A stretch of 64,000 nucleotides of DNA from Novosphingobium sp. ZN18A2 (lineage in GTDB: Bacteria > Pseudomonadota > Alphaproteobacteria > Sphingomonadales > Sphingomonadaceae). Shown in pieces: positions 17,864 to 27,280 of this stretch (position 1 is its first letter; each line of letters opens with the position of its first letter). The notes beneath the pieces were generated by a model. That model had not been told where the DNA came from. It did not search any database and was given only the letters and a program-made list of their open reading frames with translations. The position numbers were made by a program, and so were the translations under genes. The DNA is taken from positions 3,112,001-3,176,000 of the forward strand of contig NZ_CP136651.1 in assembly GCF_036784765.1 (NCBI RefSeq), read 5' to 3'.

Positions 17864-18816
17864 GCGGCCTGTATCCGCGCGGATGCATCCTGCGGACGGA
17901 CATAGACACGCGCGACAATCGGGAAGCCGGCCCCCACCTTGCGCTCTATAGCGGCGACGATCCGTTCTACCTCTCCGGCGCTGATCGCATCGTCGAAATC
18001 GGCGGTAATGATCGCCGTCACCATGTCCGGTGCTGCGTGCAGCGTCAGCACTTCGCGCACCGAAACGATGCCCTTGTGCGCTTCGGCGCAGGTGCGGATC
18101 GCATCGACAAGCTCCGGGTCCGCGCTTTCGCCGATCAGCAGGCTTTTCGCTTCGTAAAGCAGCATGATCGCAAGGATGCCCAGCACCAGCCCGATCAGGA
18201 CCGACGCGAAACCGTCGAAGAACGGATTGCCGGTGACAAGGCTGAGCGCAAGGCCCGCCGCGGCGACCGCCAGGCCGACCAGCGCGCCCGCGTTCTCAAG
18301 CAGAATTACCAGCGTCGGCGCATCCTTGGTGTCGCGGATTTCCTGAAGGATGGTTCCCCTGCGGTGGGCGTTGAAATCCTTCAGCGCCGCGATCACGGAC
18401 CAGCCTTCAAGCATGAAGGCGATGGCCAGCACCACGAAGGCGACCAGCGGATCGCTCGCCGGTTCCGGCTCCAGGATGTGGATGATGCCTTCGTAAACCG
18501 AAACGCCCGCGCCCAGCGAGAACACCAGGATCGCGACCACGAAGCTCCAGAAATAAAGTTCCCGCCCGTAACCGAACGGGTGCTGCGCATCGGCCGGCGC
18601 ACGTGACCTTTTGCGGCCATAGAGCAGCAGCACCTGGTTGGTCGAATCGACCAGGCTGTGCACGCCTTCGGTCAGCATCGCTGAAGAGCCCGTGATCCCG
18701 GCCGCGACGAATTTCGCCACCGCAATGCCCACGTTCGCCCCCAGCGCGATCAGGATCGTGCGCGTCGAACCGCTTGCCATTTCCGGTCTGTCTCCATGTT
18801 TCGTGCCGTCGGACAT
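17860..18816 (-). CDS. Cation diffusion facilitator (CDF) family metal transporter
   Basis: 318 aa. Six helices in the first 220 residues with the TM2 metal site in TEGVHSLVDSTNQ (HxxxD) and PFGYGRELYFWSF after TM2; the TM5 site is reduced to FFDGFASVLIG. A ferredoxin-like cytoplasmic domain follows (about 225-310). Exports a divalent metal (Zn, Fe, Mn or similar) by proton exchange; specificity is not readable. Start at MSDGTKHG; a second ATG 12 codons on is possible. Confidence 0.9.
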   Translation of the reverse strand: MSDGTKHGDRPEMASGSTRTILIALGANVGIAVAKFVAAGITGSSAMLTEGVHSLVDSTNQVLLLYGRKRSRAPADAQHPFGYGRELYFWSFVVAILVFSLGAGVSVYEGIIHILEPEPASDPLVAFVVLAIAFMLEGWSVIAALKDFNAHRRGTILQEIRDTKDAPTLVILLENAGALVGLAVAAAGLALSLVTGNPFFDGFASVLIGLVLGILAIMLLYEAKSLLIGESADPELVDAIRTCAEAHKGIVSVREVLTLHAAPDMVTAIITADFDDAISAGEVERIVAAIERKVGAGFPIVARVYVRPQDASARIQAA

Positions 18817-18971
18817 ACTTCGTTACGAAGCCGAAACGCGCGCGCCAAGCGTTTCGAATATCCGCTTTGGTTCCGGCGCGACGCGTCACCATCGGCCCGG
18901 CCCGATGAGAGGGCGCGCACGCCGGACGCAGGATGGAACGTTTTTACCCACCAGACGGGAGGACGTTCCCT

Positions 18972-19787
18972 ATGAAAATATATATCGCCGCGGCGCTTGC
19001 CGCGTGTGCCATTCCGGCTTCGGCGCTTGCCGAAGAGACCGATCCGCCCGGCGCCTTCGAAGTGTCGGGCAGCGCGGCGCTCGTCTCCGACTATCGCTTT
19101 CGCGGCGTATCGCAGACTGACAAGCAGATGGCCGTCCAGGCGGGTGCGACCGTTACCCACGCCAGCGGCATCTATGTCGGCACATGGGCCTCCAACCTTG
19201 CCGGGTGGGGCACCTTCGGCGGCTCCAACATGGAACTGGACATCTATGGCGGATACAGCGCCGCGATCGCCAGCGGGGTGACGCTGGACGTCGGCCTTAC
19301 GTGGTACATGTATCCCGGCGGCGCGGACACGACCGACTTTGCCGAACCCTATGTGAAGCTGTCGGGCGACCTTGGCCCCGCGAATATGCTGGTTGGCGTT
19401 GCCTATGCGCCGAAGCAGAAGGCGCTGGCGAACGTATCCAACACACCGCAAAGCAACGGACAGAGCCAGGACAACCTGTATATCTGGACGGACCTTGGCG
19501 CGGGGATTCCCGGCACCCCGTTCTCCGCCCGCGCGCACCTTGGCTATTCTAACGGCAACCCGGGCCTTGGCCCCAACGGCACCAGCATCGCCCCCACGGG
19601 CGAATACTTCGACTGGTTGCTGGGGCTCGACTATGCGCTCGGCCCGGTCACGCTGGGCGTGTCCTATGTCGATACCGACATCTCCCGGGCGGGATCGGCC
19701 TATCTCCTGCCGGGCTTCGCATCGACCAAGGACGGATCGACCATCGCCGGATCGACGGTGCTCTTTTCGGCAACGGCCTCGTTCTAG
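18972..19787 (+). CDS. TIGR02001-type (TorF-like) outer-membrane porin
   Basis: 271-aa barrel protein with signal MKIYIAAALAACAIPASALA. The mature start, EVSGSAALVSDYRFRGVSQT, is the TIGR02001 fingerprint; further strands alternate hydrophobic and polar residues and the chain ends SATASF. GGGAGGA lies 8 nt before the ATG. Common in sphingomonads and other proteobacteria; the transported substrate is unknown. Confidence 0.88.
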   Translation: MKIYIAAALAACAIPASALAEETDPPGAFEVSGSAALVSDYRFRGVSQTDKQMAVQAGATVTHASGIYVGTWASNLAGWGTFGGSNMELDIYGGYSAAIASGVTLDVGLTWYMYPGGADTTDFAEPYVKLSGDLGPANMLVGVAYAPKQKALANVSNTPQSNGQSQDNLYIWTDLGAGIPGTPFSARAHLGYSNGNPGLGPNGTSIAPTGEYFDWLLGLDYALGPVTLGVSYVDTDISRAGSAYLLPGFASTKDGSTIAGSTVLFSATASF

Positions 19788-19829
19788 GGCAGACCGGGGC
19801 CAGTCCCGGCCATTGCAGGCTTCATGGGG

Positions 19830-19858
19830 TGGCCCGGCGCGGTAATCGTGCCGGGCCA
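19830..19858. terminator. Hairpin between convergent porin and CorA genes
   Basis: TGGCCCGGC (19830-19838) pairs with GCCGGGCCA (19850-19858) around an 11-nt loop. There is no long U-run, so it may be a weak two-way terminator or a transcript-end stabiliser. Confidence 0.5.
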
Positions 19859-19864
19859 TTCCGG

Positions 19865-20851
19865 TCAGATCCAGCCGATCTTGCGGAAGCGCCAGTAAAG
19901 CAAGGCGCACACCGCGATCATCACACCCAGCAGCCAATAGAACCCGTCCACCAGGTGCGAGCCGGGGATGCGTTCGAAGTTCATGCCGTAGACGCCCGCA
20001 ATCGCTGTGGGCACGGCCAGGATCGCGGCCCAGCTTGCCAGCTTGCGGGTCATTTCGCCCTGCCGGTGCTGTTCAAGCAGGCTGGCCGTATCGACGATGG
20101 AGGCCAGCGTCTCCTTCAGGCCGGACTGCCGGGCCAGAACGCGGCGCACATGGTCCAAGACGTCGCGGAACCATATCTGCGAGGACGCGTCGATCACCGG
20201 CAGTTCCGCCACCGAAAGGCGCTTGGTCACTTCCTCCATCGGGCCGATCACGCGTTCGAACCGCCGCAACTGGCGGCGCAGGCGGAAGATGCGGCGGATC
20301 GTCGCCTGGTCGGGAAACTCGTCGATCGCGTCCTCTTCCATTTCCTGCGCGATCGCATCCAGGTCGTCCATCAGCGGCAGGTATCCGTCGACCAGGAAAT
20401 CAAGCACCGCGTGCAGCACATAGTCCGGCCCTTCGGCCAGCCGTTCGGCATCCTCTTCCAGCCGCCGGCGCAAGTCGCTGTGCGCGCGCGTGCTGCCGAA
20501 ACGGACGCTGACGATGAAGCCCTTGCCGACGAAGAACGACGTCTGGCCATATTCGATCAGGTCTTCGCCTTCGGGCGTCTCCACCAGTTCGGCTGTGCGT
20601 GCGACGACGAAGATCTGCTGCCCGTAGATGTCGATCTTGGGCAGCTGGCGCGGGTGCAGCGCGTCTTCCACGGCAAGCGGATGCAACCCGTATTGCACGC
20701 GCACCCGCTCCATTTCCGCATCGTCCGGCTCATAAAGGCCGATCCAGTCGAAACTGCCATCGGGCGGCAGCGAACACGCCTCTCCATCGATGGGAAGGTC
20801 CGCATGGCTGACCAGGCCGTGGGTATAGCGCCGTGCCGCAACGATCGTCAT
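19865..20851 (-). CDS. CorA-family magnesium/divalent-metal channel
   Basis: 328 aa. A long soluble alpha/beta and helical domain is followed by two C-terminal helices with the GMN signature in AGVYGMNFERIPGSH and a basic tail (YWRFRKIGWI). This is the homopentameric CorA architecture for Mg2+ (or Co2+/Zn2+) passage. Start taken at MTIVAARRYTHG; twelve more codons are open upstream. Its promoter region is shared with the divergent monooxygenase. Confidence 0.93.
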   Translation of the reverse strand: MTIVAARRYTHGLVSHADLPIDGEACSLPPDGSFDWIGLYEPDDAEMERVRVQYGLHPLAVEDALHPRQLPKIDIYGQQIFVVARTAELVETPEGEDLIEYGQTSFFVGKGFIVSVRFGSTRAHSDLRRRLEEDAERLAEGPDYVLHAVLDFLVDGYLPLMDDLDAIAQEMEEDAIDEFPDQATIRRIFRLRRQLRRFERVIGPMEEVTKRLSVAELPVIDASSQIWFRDVLDHVRRVLARQSGLKETLASIVDTASLLEQHRQGEMTRKLASWAAILAVPTAIAGVYGMNFERIPGSHLVDGFYWLLGVMIAVCALLYWRFRKIGWI

Positions 20852-21006
20852 GGCGCATACCGTGGCAGGACGCGGCCGCGCTGGCAATCGGGGCGCGAAG
20901 GCAAGGCGCCCCGCTGCGGCGCATCAGGCCAGTTGCAATTCAGGACTGTTCAGGCCGTCCGCCGTCGCCTACACTGGTGTCAACAAGACAGAACGGGAGA
21001 ACAGCG

Positions 21007-22542
21007 GTGAACGCGATCGGCGGCAACACCGAATTCGGCAAAGCGGGCGAAGTGCCCGATATCGACGTGGCCATCGTAGGTGCGGGCATTTCCGGCATCG
21101 GCATGGCGGCGCACATGGAAATGATGTGCCCCGGCCGCAGCTATGCCCTGCTGGAGCGGCGGGCGGACCTGGGCGGCACGTGGGACCTGTTCCGCTATCC
21201 GGGCATCCGGTCCGACAGCGACATGCACACGCTGGGCTTCGTGTTCGAGCCGTGGAAGCACGAGAAATCCATCGCGGACGGCCCTTCGATCCTGGAATAC
21301 CTGAACCGCATCGTCGACGAACGCGGCATCCGCCCGAAAATCCGCTTCAACACCAAGGTCGTCTCTGCCGACTGGGACGGCGCCGCCGCACTGTGGCGCA
21401 TCGCGGTGGAGGACGAGACAGGCAAACACAGCGAAGTGACCGCGCGCTTCGTTTACCTGGGATCGGGCTATTACGATTACGACGATCCGTATGACGCGGG
21501 CTTTGCCGGGCGCGAGGCGTTCAAGGGCGATCTGATCCACCCGCAGTTCTGGCCGAAGGACTATGACTATTCGGGCAAGCGCGTGGTGGTGATCGGATCG
21601 GGCGCCACGGCCGTTACCATCGTGCCGTCCATGGCGGCCAGGGCCGCGAAGGTCACGATGCTCCAGCGCACGCCCACGTGGTATGCGATCCGTCCGGCGA
21701 AGGACAAACTGGCCAACACGCTGCGCAAGTTCCTGCCCGAAGGGCTGGCCTATGCGATCACGCGGTTCAAGAACATCCGGTTGCAGGATTTCTTCTTCAA
21801 GCGCGCACGCCAGCGCCCGGAAAAGGTCAAGGAGTTCCTCAGCGGCAAGATCCAGGACGCGCTGGGCGACAAATACGATGCCGCGACATTCACCCCGCCC
21901 TACGATCCCTGGGACCAGCGCCTGTGCCTTGTGCCCGACGCGGACATGTTCGAAGCGATCAAGGCGGGCAAGGCGGAAATCGTTACCGGCCATATCGACC
22001 GTTTCGATGAAACCGGCGTGCTGCTGAAGGACGGGCGGCACCTTGACGCAGACATCATCATCACCGCCACCGGCCTGCGCCTGGCGGTTGCGGGCAAGAT
22101 CGCGTTCAGCGTGAACGGCGAGCCGGTCGATTGGTCGCAACGCTTCTTCTACAAGGGCTGCATGTTCTCCAACGTGCCGAACCTGGCGCTGGTGTTCGGC
22201 TATCTGAACGCATCGTGGACGCTGCGGGCGGACATCAATTCCGATTATGTGTGCCGCCTGCTGAACCACATGGAAAAGATCGGCGCGGAGGTTGCCGTGC
22301 CTTTCCTTGCCGAAGACCACGGGCTGGAAGAGGACGACATCTTCGATTTCTCGTCCGGCTATATCCAGCGTTCCAAGCACCTTCAGCCACGGAATGCCAA
22401 GGATCTGCCGTGGCGGTTGAACCAGGAATACGTGAAGGACAAGGCCTGGCTCAAGGCCTCTCCGATCGACGACGGCGTGATGCGTTTCGGCCATGCCGAT
22501 CCGCAGGCGGCGCGGGTGGAGGTTCTGGAAGCGGCGGAATAG
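21007..22542 (+). CDS. FAD-dependent Baeyer-Villiger-type monooxygenase (EthA-like)
   Basis: 511 aa, GTG start with GGGAG 8 nt upstream. The FAD Rossmann motif is AIVGAGISGIGMAA near residue 20, the NADPH motif VVIGSGATAVTIVP near 195, and between them FKGDLIHPQFWP matches the Baeyer-Villiger fingerprint FxGxxxHxxxWP exactly. YPGIRSDSDMHTLGF is typical of the EthA branch. Family members insert oxygen next to ketones using NADPH and O2; the substrate is unknown. No partner ferredoxin is needed. Confidence 0.92.
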   Translation: MNAIGGNTEFGKAGEVPDIDVAIVGAGISGIGMAAHMEMMCPGRSYALLERRADLGGTWDLFRYPGIRSDSDMHTLGFVFEPWKHEKSIADGPSILEYLNRIVDERGIRPKIRFNTKVVSADWDGAAALWRIAVEDETGKHSEVTARFVYLGSGYYDYDDPYDAGFAGREAFKGDLIHPQFWPKDYDYSGKRVVVIGSGATAVTIVPSMAARAAKVTMLQRTPTWYAIRPAKDKLANTLRKFLPEGLAYAITRFKNIRLQDFFFKRARQRPEKVKEFLSGKIQDALGDKYDAATFTPPYDPWDQRLCLVPDADMFEAIKAGKAEIVTGHIDRFDETGVLLKDGRHLDADIIITATGLRLAVAGKIAFSVNGEPVDWSQRFFYKGCMFSNVPNLALVFGYLNASWTLRADINSDYVCRLLNHMEKIGAEVAVPFLAEDHGLEEDDIFDFSSGYIQRSKHLQPRNAKDLPWRLNQEYVKDKAWLKASPIDDGVMRFGHADPQAARVEVLEAAE

Positions 22543-22598
22543 GCGGGCCGCTCCGCCCCGCTTCCCGCAGCCGGACCAATGGTCTATCCCTCGCGCCG

Positions 22599-23360
22599 AT
22601 GACTGACGAATCGCGCATCTGGACCGCCGCAATCGTGATCGTGGGGGACGAGATCCTCTCGGGCCGCACGCAGGACAAGAACATCTCGCAAATCGCCGTA
22701 TGGCTGGGCGTGCAGGGTATCCGCCTGCGCGAAGTGCGCGTGGTCGCCGACGATATCGACGCGATTGTAGAGGCGGTGAACATCCTGCGCGCGCGCAACG
22801 ATTATCTGTTCACCACTGGCGGCATCGGCCCGACGCACGACGACATAACCGTTGACGCCATCGCGCAGGCGCTGGGCGTGGACGTGATCGTCCACCCCAA
22901 GGCGCGCGCGATCCTTGAAAGCTATTACAACACGCGCGGCGGATTGACCGACGCGCGCCTGCGCATGGCGCGCGCGCCCGATGGCGCGGACCTTATCGAA
23001 AACCGGATGTCCGGCGCGCCGGGAATCCGCATCGGCAACATCTTCATGATGGCGGGCGTGCCCGGCATCACCGCGCAGATGCTCGATTCGCTCACCGGGC
23101 AACTGGAAGGCGGATTGCCGCTGCAATCGCTGACCATCGGCTGCTGGGTTCCCGAAAGCGAGGTTTCCGACCTGCTTGCCGCCACCGAAAAGGCGCACGC
23201 GAATTGCCAGATCGGCAGCTATCCGTTCTTCCGCGAAGGCAAGGTCGGCGCGAACTTCGTGATCCGATCGACCGATCCCGAAGAAATGGAAACCTGCGCG
23301 GCGGCACTGGAATCCGGCCTTGCCCGATTGGAGCGCGAGGCCGTGCGGGGCGGGATCTGA
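22599..23360 (+). CDS. CinA-like molybdopterin-binding-fold protein (MoCF domain)
   Basis: 253 aa. The MoaB/Mog-type fold begins IVIVGDEILSGRTQDKN, then LFTTGGIGPTHDDITVDAIA, the nucleotide-binding motif of the CinA N-terminal domain. It lacks the C-terminal NMN deamidase domain, so it is the short COG1058 form. The function of the short form is not settled. The next gene overlaps its stop codon. Confidence 0.9.
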   Translation: MTDESRIWTAAIVIVGDEILSGRTQDKNISQIAVWLGVQGIRLREVRVVADDIDAIVEAVNILRARNDYLFTTGGIGPTHDDITVDAIAQALGVDVIVHPKARAILESYYNTRGGLTDARLRMARAPDGADLIENRMSGAPGIRIGNIFMMAGVPGITAQMLDSLTGQLEGGLPLQSLTIGCWVPESEVSDLLAATEKAHANCQIGSYPFFREGKVGANFVIRSTDPEEMETCAAALESGLARLEREAVRGGI

Positions 23361-23935
23361 AACCGCGTCCGGCACCGGGGCTTGTAGTTCTTGCCATCCT
23401 GCTTGCCGCGGGCGCGTGCGCCACATCCCCGCAAGGAACGCTGCCCCGGTTCGAAGCCGCACTTGCCGCACAGGACAGCGCGACGGCCGCCTTGCGCGGC
23501 TGGTGCGCGCAGCGACACATCGCCCCTGCGGCCGGCATTCGCGCGCTTCCCGTAAAGACCGCGACGATCCCCGCCTCTGCGGAAACGCGGCGGCTGCTGG
23601 CCGTCCGTGCGGACGAACGCATCGGCTATCGCCATGTCGCGCTGGCTTGCGGGGATACAGTCCTGTCTGTCGCGCACAACTGGTACGTTCCGGGCAGGCT
23701 GACCGCGCAAATGAACCGCACGCTGGAAACCACGCGCACCCCGTTCGGCAAGGCCGTGGCCGATACGCATTTCACGCGCCAGCGGCTTGCCGCGATCCGC
23801 GGACGCGGCCCCGGTTGCCCGGCTGGCACGGTGCTGACCCACCGGGCCGTGCTCCACCGCGCCAGCGACGGATTGCCGATCAGCCTTGTCGTGGAATGCT
23901 ATACGCGCGCCAACCTGATGGCCGGCGCGCGCTAG
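23357..23935 (+). CDS. Lipoprotein with a possible chorismate-lyase-like fold; probable CTG start
   Basis: 192 aa. A lipoprotein signal KPRPAPGLVVLAILLAAG followed by Cys is clear, but no ATG, GTG or TTG precedes it within the intergenic part; only CTG overlapping the cinA-like stop (CTGA) puts the signal at the N-terminus. The nearest ATG (23204) would add 51 residues inside the other gene. The mature part (HVALACGDTVLSVAHNWYVP, TPFG, FTRQRL, then GLPISLVVECY) resembles the UbiC-like fold by pattern, which is a weak call. Function unknown. Confidence 0.6.
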   Translation: MKPRPAPGLVVLAILLAAGACATSPQGTLPRFEAALAAQDSATAALRGWCAQRHIAPAAGIRALPVKTATIPASAETRRLLAVRADERIGYRHVALACGDTVLSVAHNWYVPGRLTAQMNRTLETTRTPFGKAVADTHFTRQRLAAIRGRGPGCPAGTVLTHRAVLHRASDGLPISLVVECYTRANLMAGAR

Positions 23936-23963
23936 GCGGCGTGGACAAATTCCGCGTGGATCA

Positions 23964-25598
23964 TCACCCGCCAACATTATCGGTCCGCCGGATAAAGGCC
24001 GCCACGTTATCGTGCAGTGCCTTCAGCGAAGGTTCGTGCGCATAGACCATGTGACCGGACTGGTAATACTTGTATTCGATGTTCTTCTGCAGGCTGTCGG
24101 GGATCTGCAGGTGATGATCTTCGTACCAGCCTTCGTAGAACGGCGTGGCAAGATCGAAATACCCGCCGTTGACCATCACTTTCAGGTCCGGGTTGTATTT
24201 CATCGCCATGGCAAGGTCGGGCATCACGTTGGTCGCCCCGCGGATCGGGAACGGCATGCCCGGCTGCTTGTGGGCGAAATCCCATTGGCGGAACACGTTG
24301 ATTTCGGGCTTGTAGGTCTTCCCCTTCCCGTAATGCAGCGTTGAACGCACATAGTCGTTGAAGGCAGAGACATAGGCCGAACTGATCGCGGCGGACTGCG
24401 GATCGTATTCCGCCTCCTTCTCAAGCGGGTCCATCGACGGCCCTGAAAAGCGGCTGTCGAGCCGGCCCGTGGTGAGATCGCCCGAAATCTGCAACTCGTG
24501 CGCGAACTGTCCGCCATCGACCCGCAGGTTCGATTTGAGGATATAGTCCACCGGAAGCCCGGTATATTGCGCAAGCTGCGTGGCAACCTTCTGCTTGGTC
24601 GCCGGGTCGATCTCATCACCCTGCGCCAGCGCCTGAAGGTAATCCGTCGTCGCGAAATGTTCGACCTGCTTCAGGAACGCAGGCAAGTCGGCGGGGCGCT
24701 GCCCCGGCAGCTTGTTGTGATACCAGGCGGTTGCCGCATATGTCGGCAGCGCGACGACATAGGGTTCTTCGGTGCCGGGGTTCAGGGTCGGCGTATCGAT
24801 CGAAAGGTCGAAGTTGAGGATCTGCGACAGCAGGATCACGCCGTTGAAATCGATGTCGTCACCCGTTTCCAGCTCGTTCACCACCACGGCGGAGCGCGGC
24901 GTGCCATAGCTTTCACCGAACAGATATTTCGGGCTGTTCCAGCGATCGTATTTCGAAAGGAACGCCTTGATGAATTCCGAAAAAGCGTGGCCATCGGCAT
25001 CGACGCCATAGAACGCCTTGTCCTTGTCCTTCCCCGCGATGCGCGAAAAGCCGGTGCCCGGTGCATCGATGAACACGACATCGGTCGCGTCGAGCAGGCT
25101 ATAGGCGTTGTTCACCAGGCTGTAGGGCGCGGCGGGCGTGTGAGAATCGTCCGACGTCACAACCCGCTTCGGGCCAAAGGCGCCCATGTGCAGCCACACG
25201 GTAGAAGATCCGGGACCGCCGTTGTAGAAGAACGTGATCGGCCGGTTGGCGCTTGGCGCGCCGTCCTTGAAATAGGCGACATAGAACATTGACGCTTCTG
25301 CGCCCGGTTCCCCCTTTTTCGCGTTGCCCGACTTTTCGCGCCACGCGGCATCGTCCCACCCCGCCGGGTGCACGACAAGCGTGCCCGCGACGGCCTTGTA
25401 GCCGATCTTGCTGCCTTCGACCGTTACCGAGCCAGCACTGGCGGATTCGGTCGGCTGGAACAGCGCCTGCGGCGCTGCGCTGGCGGATGCGGCATCGTCG
25501 CCCGCGGTGTCTTTCTTGCTGCTGGCAGCCTGCGCCGGGCCGGCGGACAAGGCAATTGCGGCGCATCCCAGCGCCAATGTCCTGACAAGGGTTTTCAT
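23964..25598 (-). CDS. Secreted S10-family serine carboxypeptidase-like protein (paralogue 1)
   Basis: 544 aa with signal MKTLVRTLALGCAAIALSA. Catalytic features of family S10 (alpha/beta hydrolase): oxyanion motif NGGPGSS, nucleophile in LFGESYGTPRSA, acid in VNGGYFDLATP, and the His in QSGHMVYAHEP. The same gene type recurs at 55363-56952. Likely periplasmic or exported; it removes C-terminal residues in known members, but sphingomonad forms are uncharacterised. A palindrome GCAACA-A-TGTTGC at 25695-25707 lies about 100 nt upstream and may be an operator. Confidence 0.88.
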   Translation of the reverse strand: MKTLVRTLALGCAAIALSAGPAQAASSKKDTAGDDAASASAAPQALFQPTESASAGSVTVEGSKIGYKAVAGTLVVHPAGWDDAAWREKSGNAKKGEPGAEASMFYVAYFKDGAPSANRPITFFYNGGPGSSTVWLHMGAFGPKRVVTSDDSHTPAAPYSLVNNAYSLLDATDVVFIDAPGTGFSRIAGKDKDKAFYGVDADGHAFSEFIKAFLSKYDRWNSPKYLFGESYGTPRSAVVVNELETGDDIDFNGVILLSQILNFDLSIDTPTLNPGTEEPYVVALPTYAATAWYHNKLPGQRPADLPAFLKQVEHFATTDYLQALAQGDEIDPATKQKVATQLAQYTGLPVDYILKSNLRVDGGQFAHELQISGDLTTGRLDSRFSGPSMDPLEKEAEYDPQSAAISSAYVSAFNDYVRSTLHYGKGKTYKPEINVFRQWDFAHKQPGMPFPIRGATNVMPDLAMAMKYNPDLKVMVNGGYFDLATPFYEGWYEDHHLQIPDSLQKNIEYKYYQSGHMVYAHEPSLKALHDNVAAFIRRTDNVGG

Positions 25599-25694
25599 CA
25601 GATCTGCTCCCGTCTTTTACGGATAAGGCGGGGGCGTCCTTTGCTCGGCATCCTCTGGCGCCCCCTGTTGTGCGGAGCAGGATGGCGCGGCAGG

Positions 25695-25707
25695 GCAACA
25701 ATGTTGC
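25695..25707. promoter_or_regulatory. Perfect short palindrome upstream of S10 peptidase 1
   Basis: GCAACA-A-TGTTGC, followed by an AT-rich TTAAATTAT. The position, about 97 nt before the peptidase start, fits an operator or an upstream promoter element. No adjacent regulator gene is present. Confidence 0.35.
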
Positions 25708-25753
25708 GTTAAATTATGGCAAGGTTCCGGTCACACCTGAAACCATCGGCACG

Positions 25754-25790
25754 CAAAAAGGGCCTGGCAGGCGTCGCTCCCAGGCCCCTT
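25754..25790 (-). terminator. Rho-independent terminator of the channel gene
   Basis: GGGCCTGG (25760-25767) pairs with CCAGGCCC (25780-25787). On the minus strand the stem is followed by TTTTTGCG. It lies just downstream of the stop at 25819. Confidence 0.85.
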
Positions 25791-25818
25791 CATGCCGCTA
25801 GCCCCGCAGGGCGACGGC

Positions 25819-26984
25819 TTACTTGACGACGTCGTTCAGCTTGCGCGCGGCAACGTCGCGCCCGCCCAGCCCGAAGGCCAGCGCAAAGGCGACGGACGCC
25901 CCGGCCACGATGGCCACGAACGCATAATCGACGATCGGCCCGCCGATATTCATCTGCTTGATGCCGATGAACACGAACAGGGCAACCGTCAGCCAATAGA
26001 CCAGTGCCGGCGCAAAACCGTCTCCCGCGGCGGTCGAGATCAACCCCTTGAGGACGCGCGCCAGGATCACGCCTGCCGCGATCAGAACCGCGCCGAAGAT
26101 AACGCTCGCCCCCTGGTCAAGCACGGTTTCGACCACGCGGGTGAGTTCGGGAAAGCCCAGCAGCCGCGTTGCCGCGATGGCCATGAACAGCAGGATGCCG
26201 ATCCGCACCAGCGTGGCGACGATGCCCGATGCGGTGCGCCCTTCGGGAACGACGCCGATGGCCGCCACCGAACGGTCGAAGCCGAGCCCGGGCAGCACTT
26301 CCTCTATCATCCGGCCGACCCAGCGGGCGATCACGTATCCCAGCCCCAGCAGCAGGCTGGCCCCGATGATCAGCGGCACGGCTTGCAGCATCATCGCCAG
26401 CATTTCCGTGGCGGGAACTGTGATTGCCGGGATGTTGAGCACATCCAGCGCCGCGATCGACACCGGAATGATGATCAGGATGAACACGATCGTGGAGATC
26501 GTCCTGCTGATCGTGCTGTTGCCGGTAACCGCTTCGGCGCCGCCAAGGTTGGCCCACTTGTCGAAATCGACCGAGACAAGCGCGGTTTCCACGATGTCGC
26601 GCGCGATCCGGGCGATCATGCCGCCGACGAAGAAGATAATCGCGGCGCCAAGGATCTTGGGAATATAGTCGATGAAGCTGTTGATCAGTTCCTGAACGGG
26701 GCCGATCACGCTGTTGAGTTCAAGCGCCTGCAGCACGGCGATCAGGCCGAAAAGCCAGATGAACAGGGAAACCAGCCGGCCCAGCGTGGCACCGATGCTT
26801 TCGCCAGAGCCCGACGCGCGTTGCAGCAGCGGTATCGCATCCACCAGTTTTGCGAAGGACCACTTGGCGGCTTTGGCCAGCAGCCAGGTTATAAGCGGAT
26901 GATGACGACGGTTATCGCCTTCTGGGCAAGCTGGCTGGCCAGCGCCGGATCGAAGGCATAGCCCCCCAATGTCAGATAATTCAT
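25819..26984 (-). pseudogene. MscS-like/TM-helix-repeat channel protein, disrupted by a 1-nt frameshift near residue 30
   Basis: Small-conductance mechanosensitive-channel-type membrane protein with several TM-helix repeats (for example FFVGGMIARIARDIVETALV). The natural N-terminus is MNYLTLGGYAFDPALASQLA at 26984, with GGGGGA upstream, and continues QKAITVVII; that frame then hits TAA at about 26891. The family continuation LITWLLAKAAKW is in the -1 frame. One missing base near 26892-26900 restores a normal 388-aa protein. The body frame has no good start: its only upstream ATG gives an Arg/Pro-rich stretch unlike the family. Either a real lesion, a recoding site or an assembly error. Confidence 0.75.
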
Positions 26985-27210
26985 GTCTGTCCCCCGGTTT
27001 GCGTTGCGGCGGGCGGTCATGATCATTCGGGCCAGCCGCTGCCGCCCCGGACCGCATCGATGCCAGATCGCCACTGGGCGGCGACGGCGTTTTGGCGACC
27101 TTGAGCCGGACAAATGCGGCGAGTCGCTCTCGCATCGTGGTCAATCCGGGAGACGCGGGCAACCCTTGTGCCAAAGGGCATGTAACGGGGAATCAAACGA
27201 AATCCGCGCG

Positions 27211-27255
27211 AAACAAACGAAAAGGGCCGGGAAACGGCGTGCTTCCCGGCCCTTT
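27211..27255 (-). terminator. Rho-independent terminator after rplA
   Basis: A perfect 13-bp stem: AAAGGGCCGGGAA (27221-27233) with TTCCCGGCCCTTT (27243-27255), 9-nt loop. On the minus strand it is followed by CGTTTGTTT. It ends the rplK-rplA unit. Confidence 0.9.
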
Positions 27256-27280
27256 GCTATTTGATCCGAAGTGGCTGGAT

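Noticed and set aside
26885-26900. Programmed -1 frameshift in the channel gene
   Set aside because: A -1 step would rescue the frame, but there is no X-XXY-YYZ heptamer or clear downstream structure, so a simple indel is the better explanation.
26985-27174. Extended N-terminus for the channel protein from 27174
   Set aside because: Gives an Arg/Pro-rich leader unlike the family; the true N-terminus is in the other frame at 26984.
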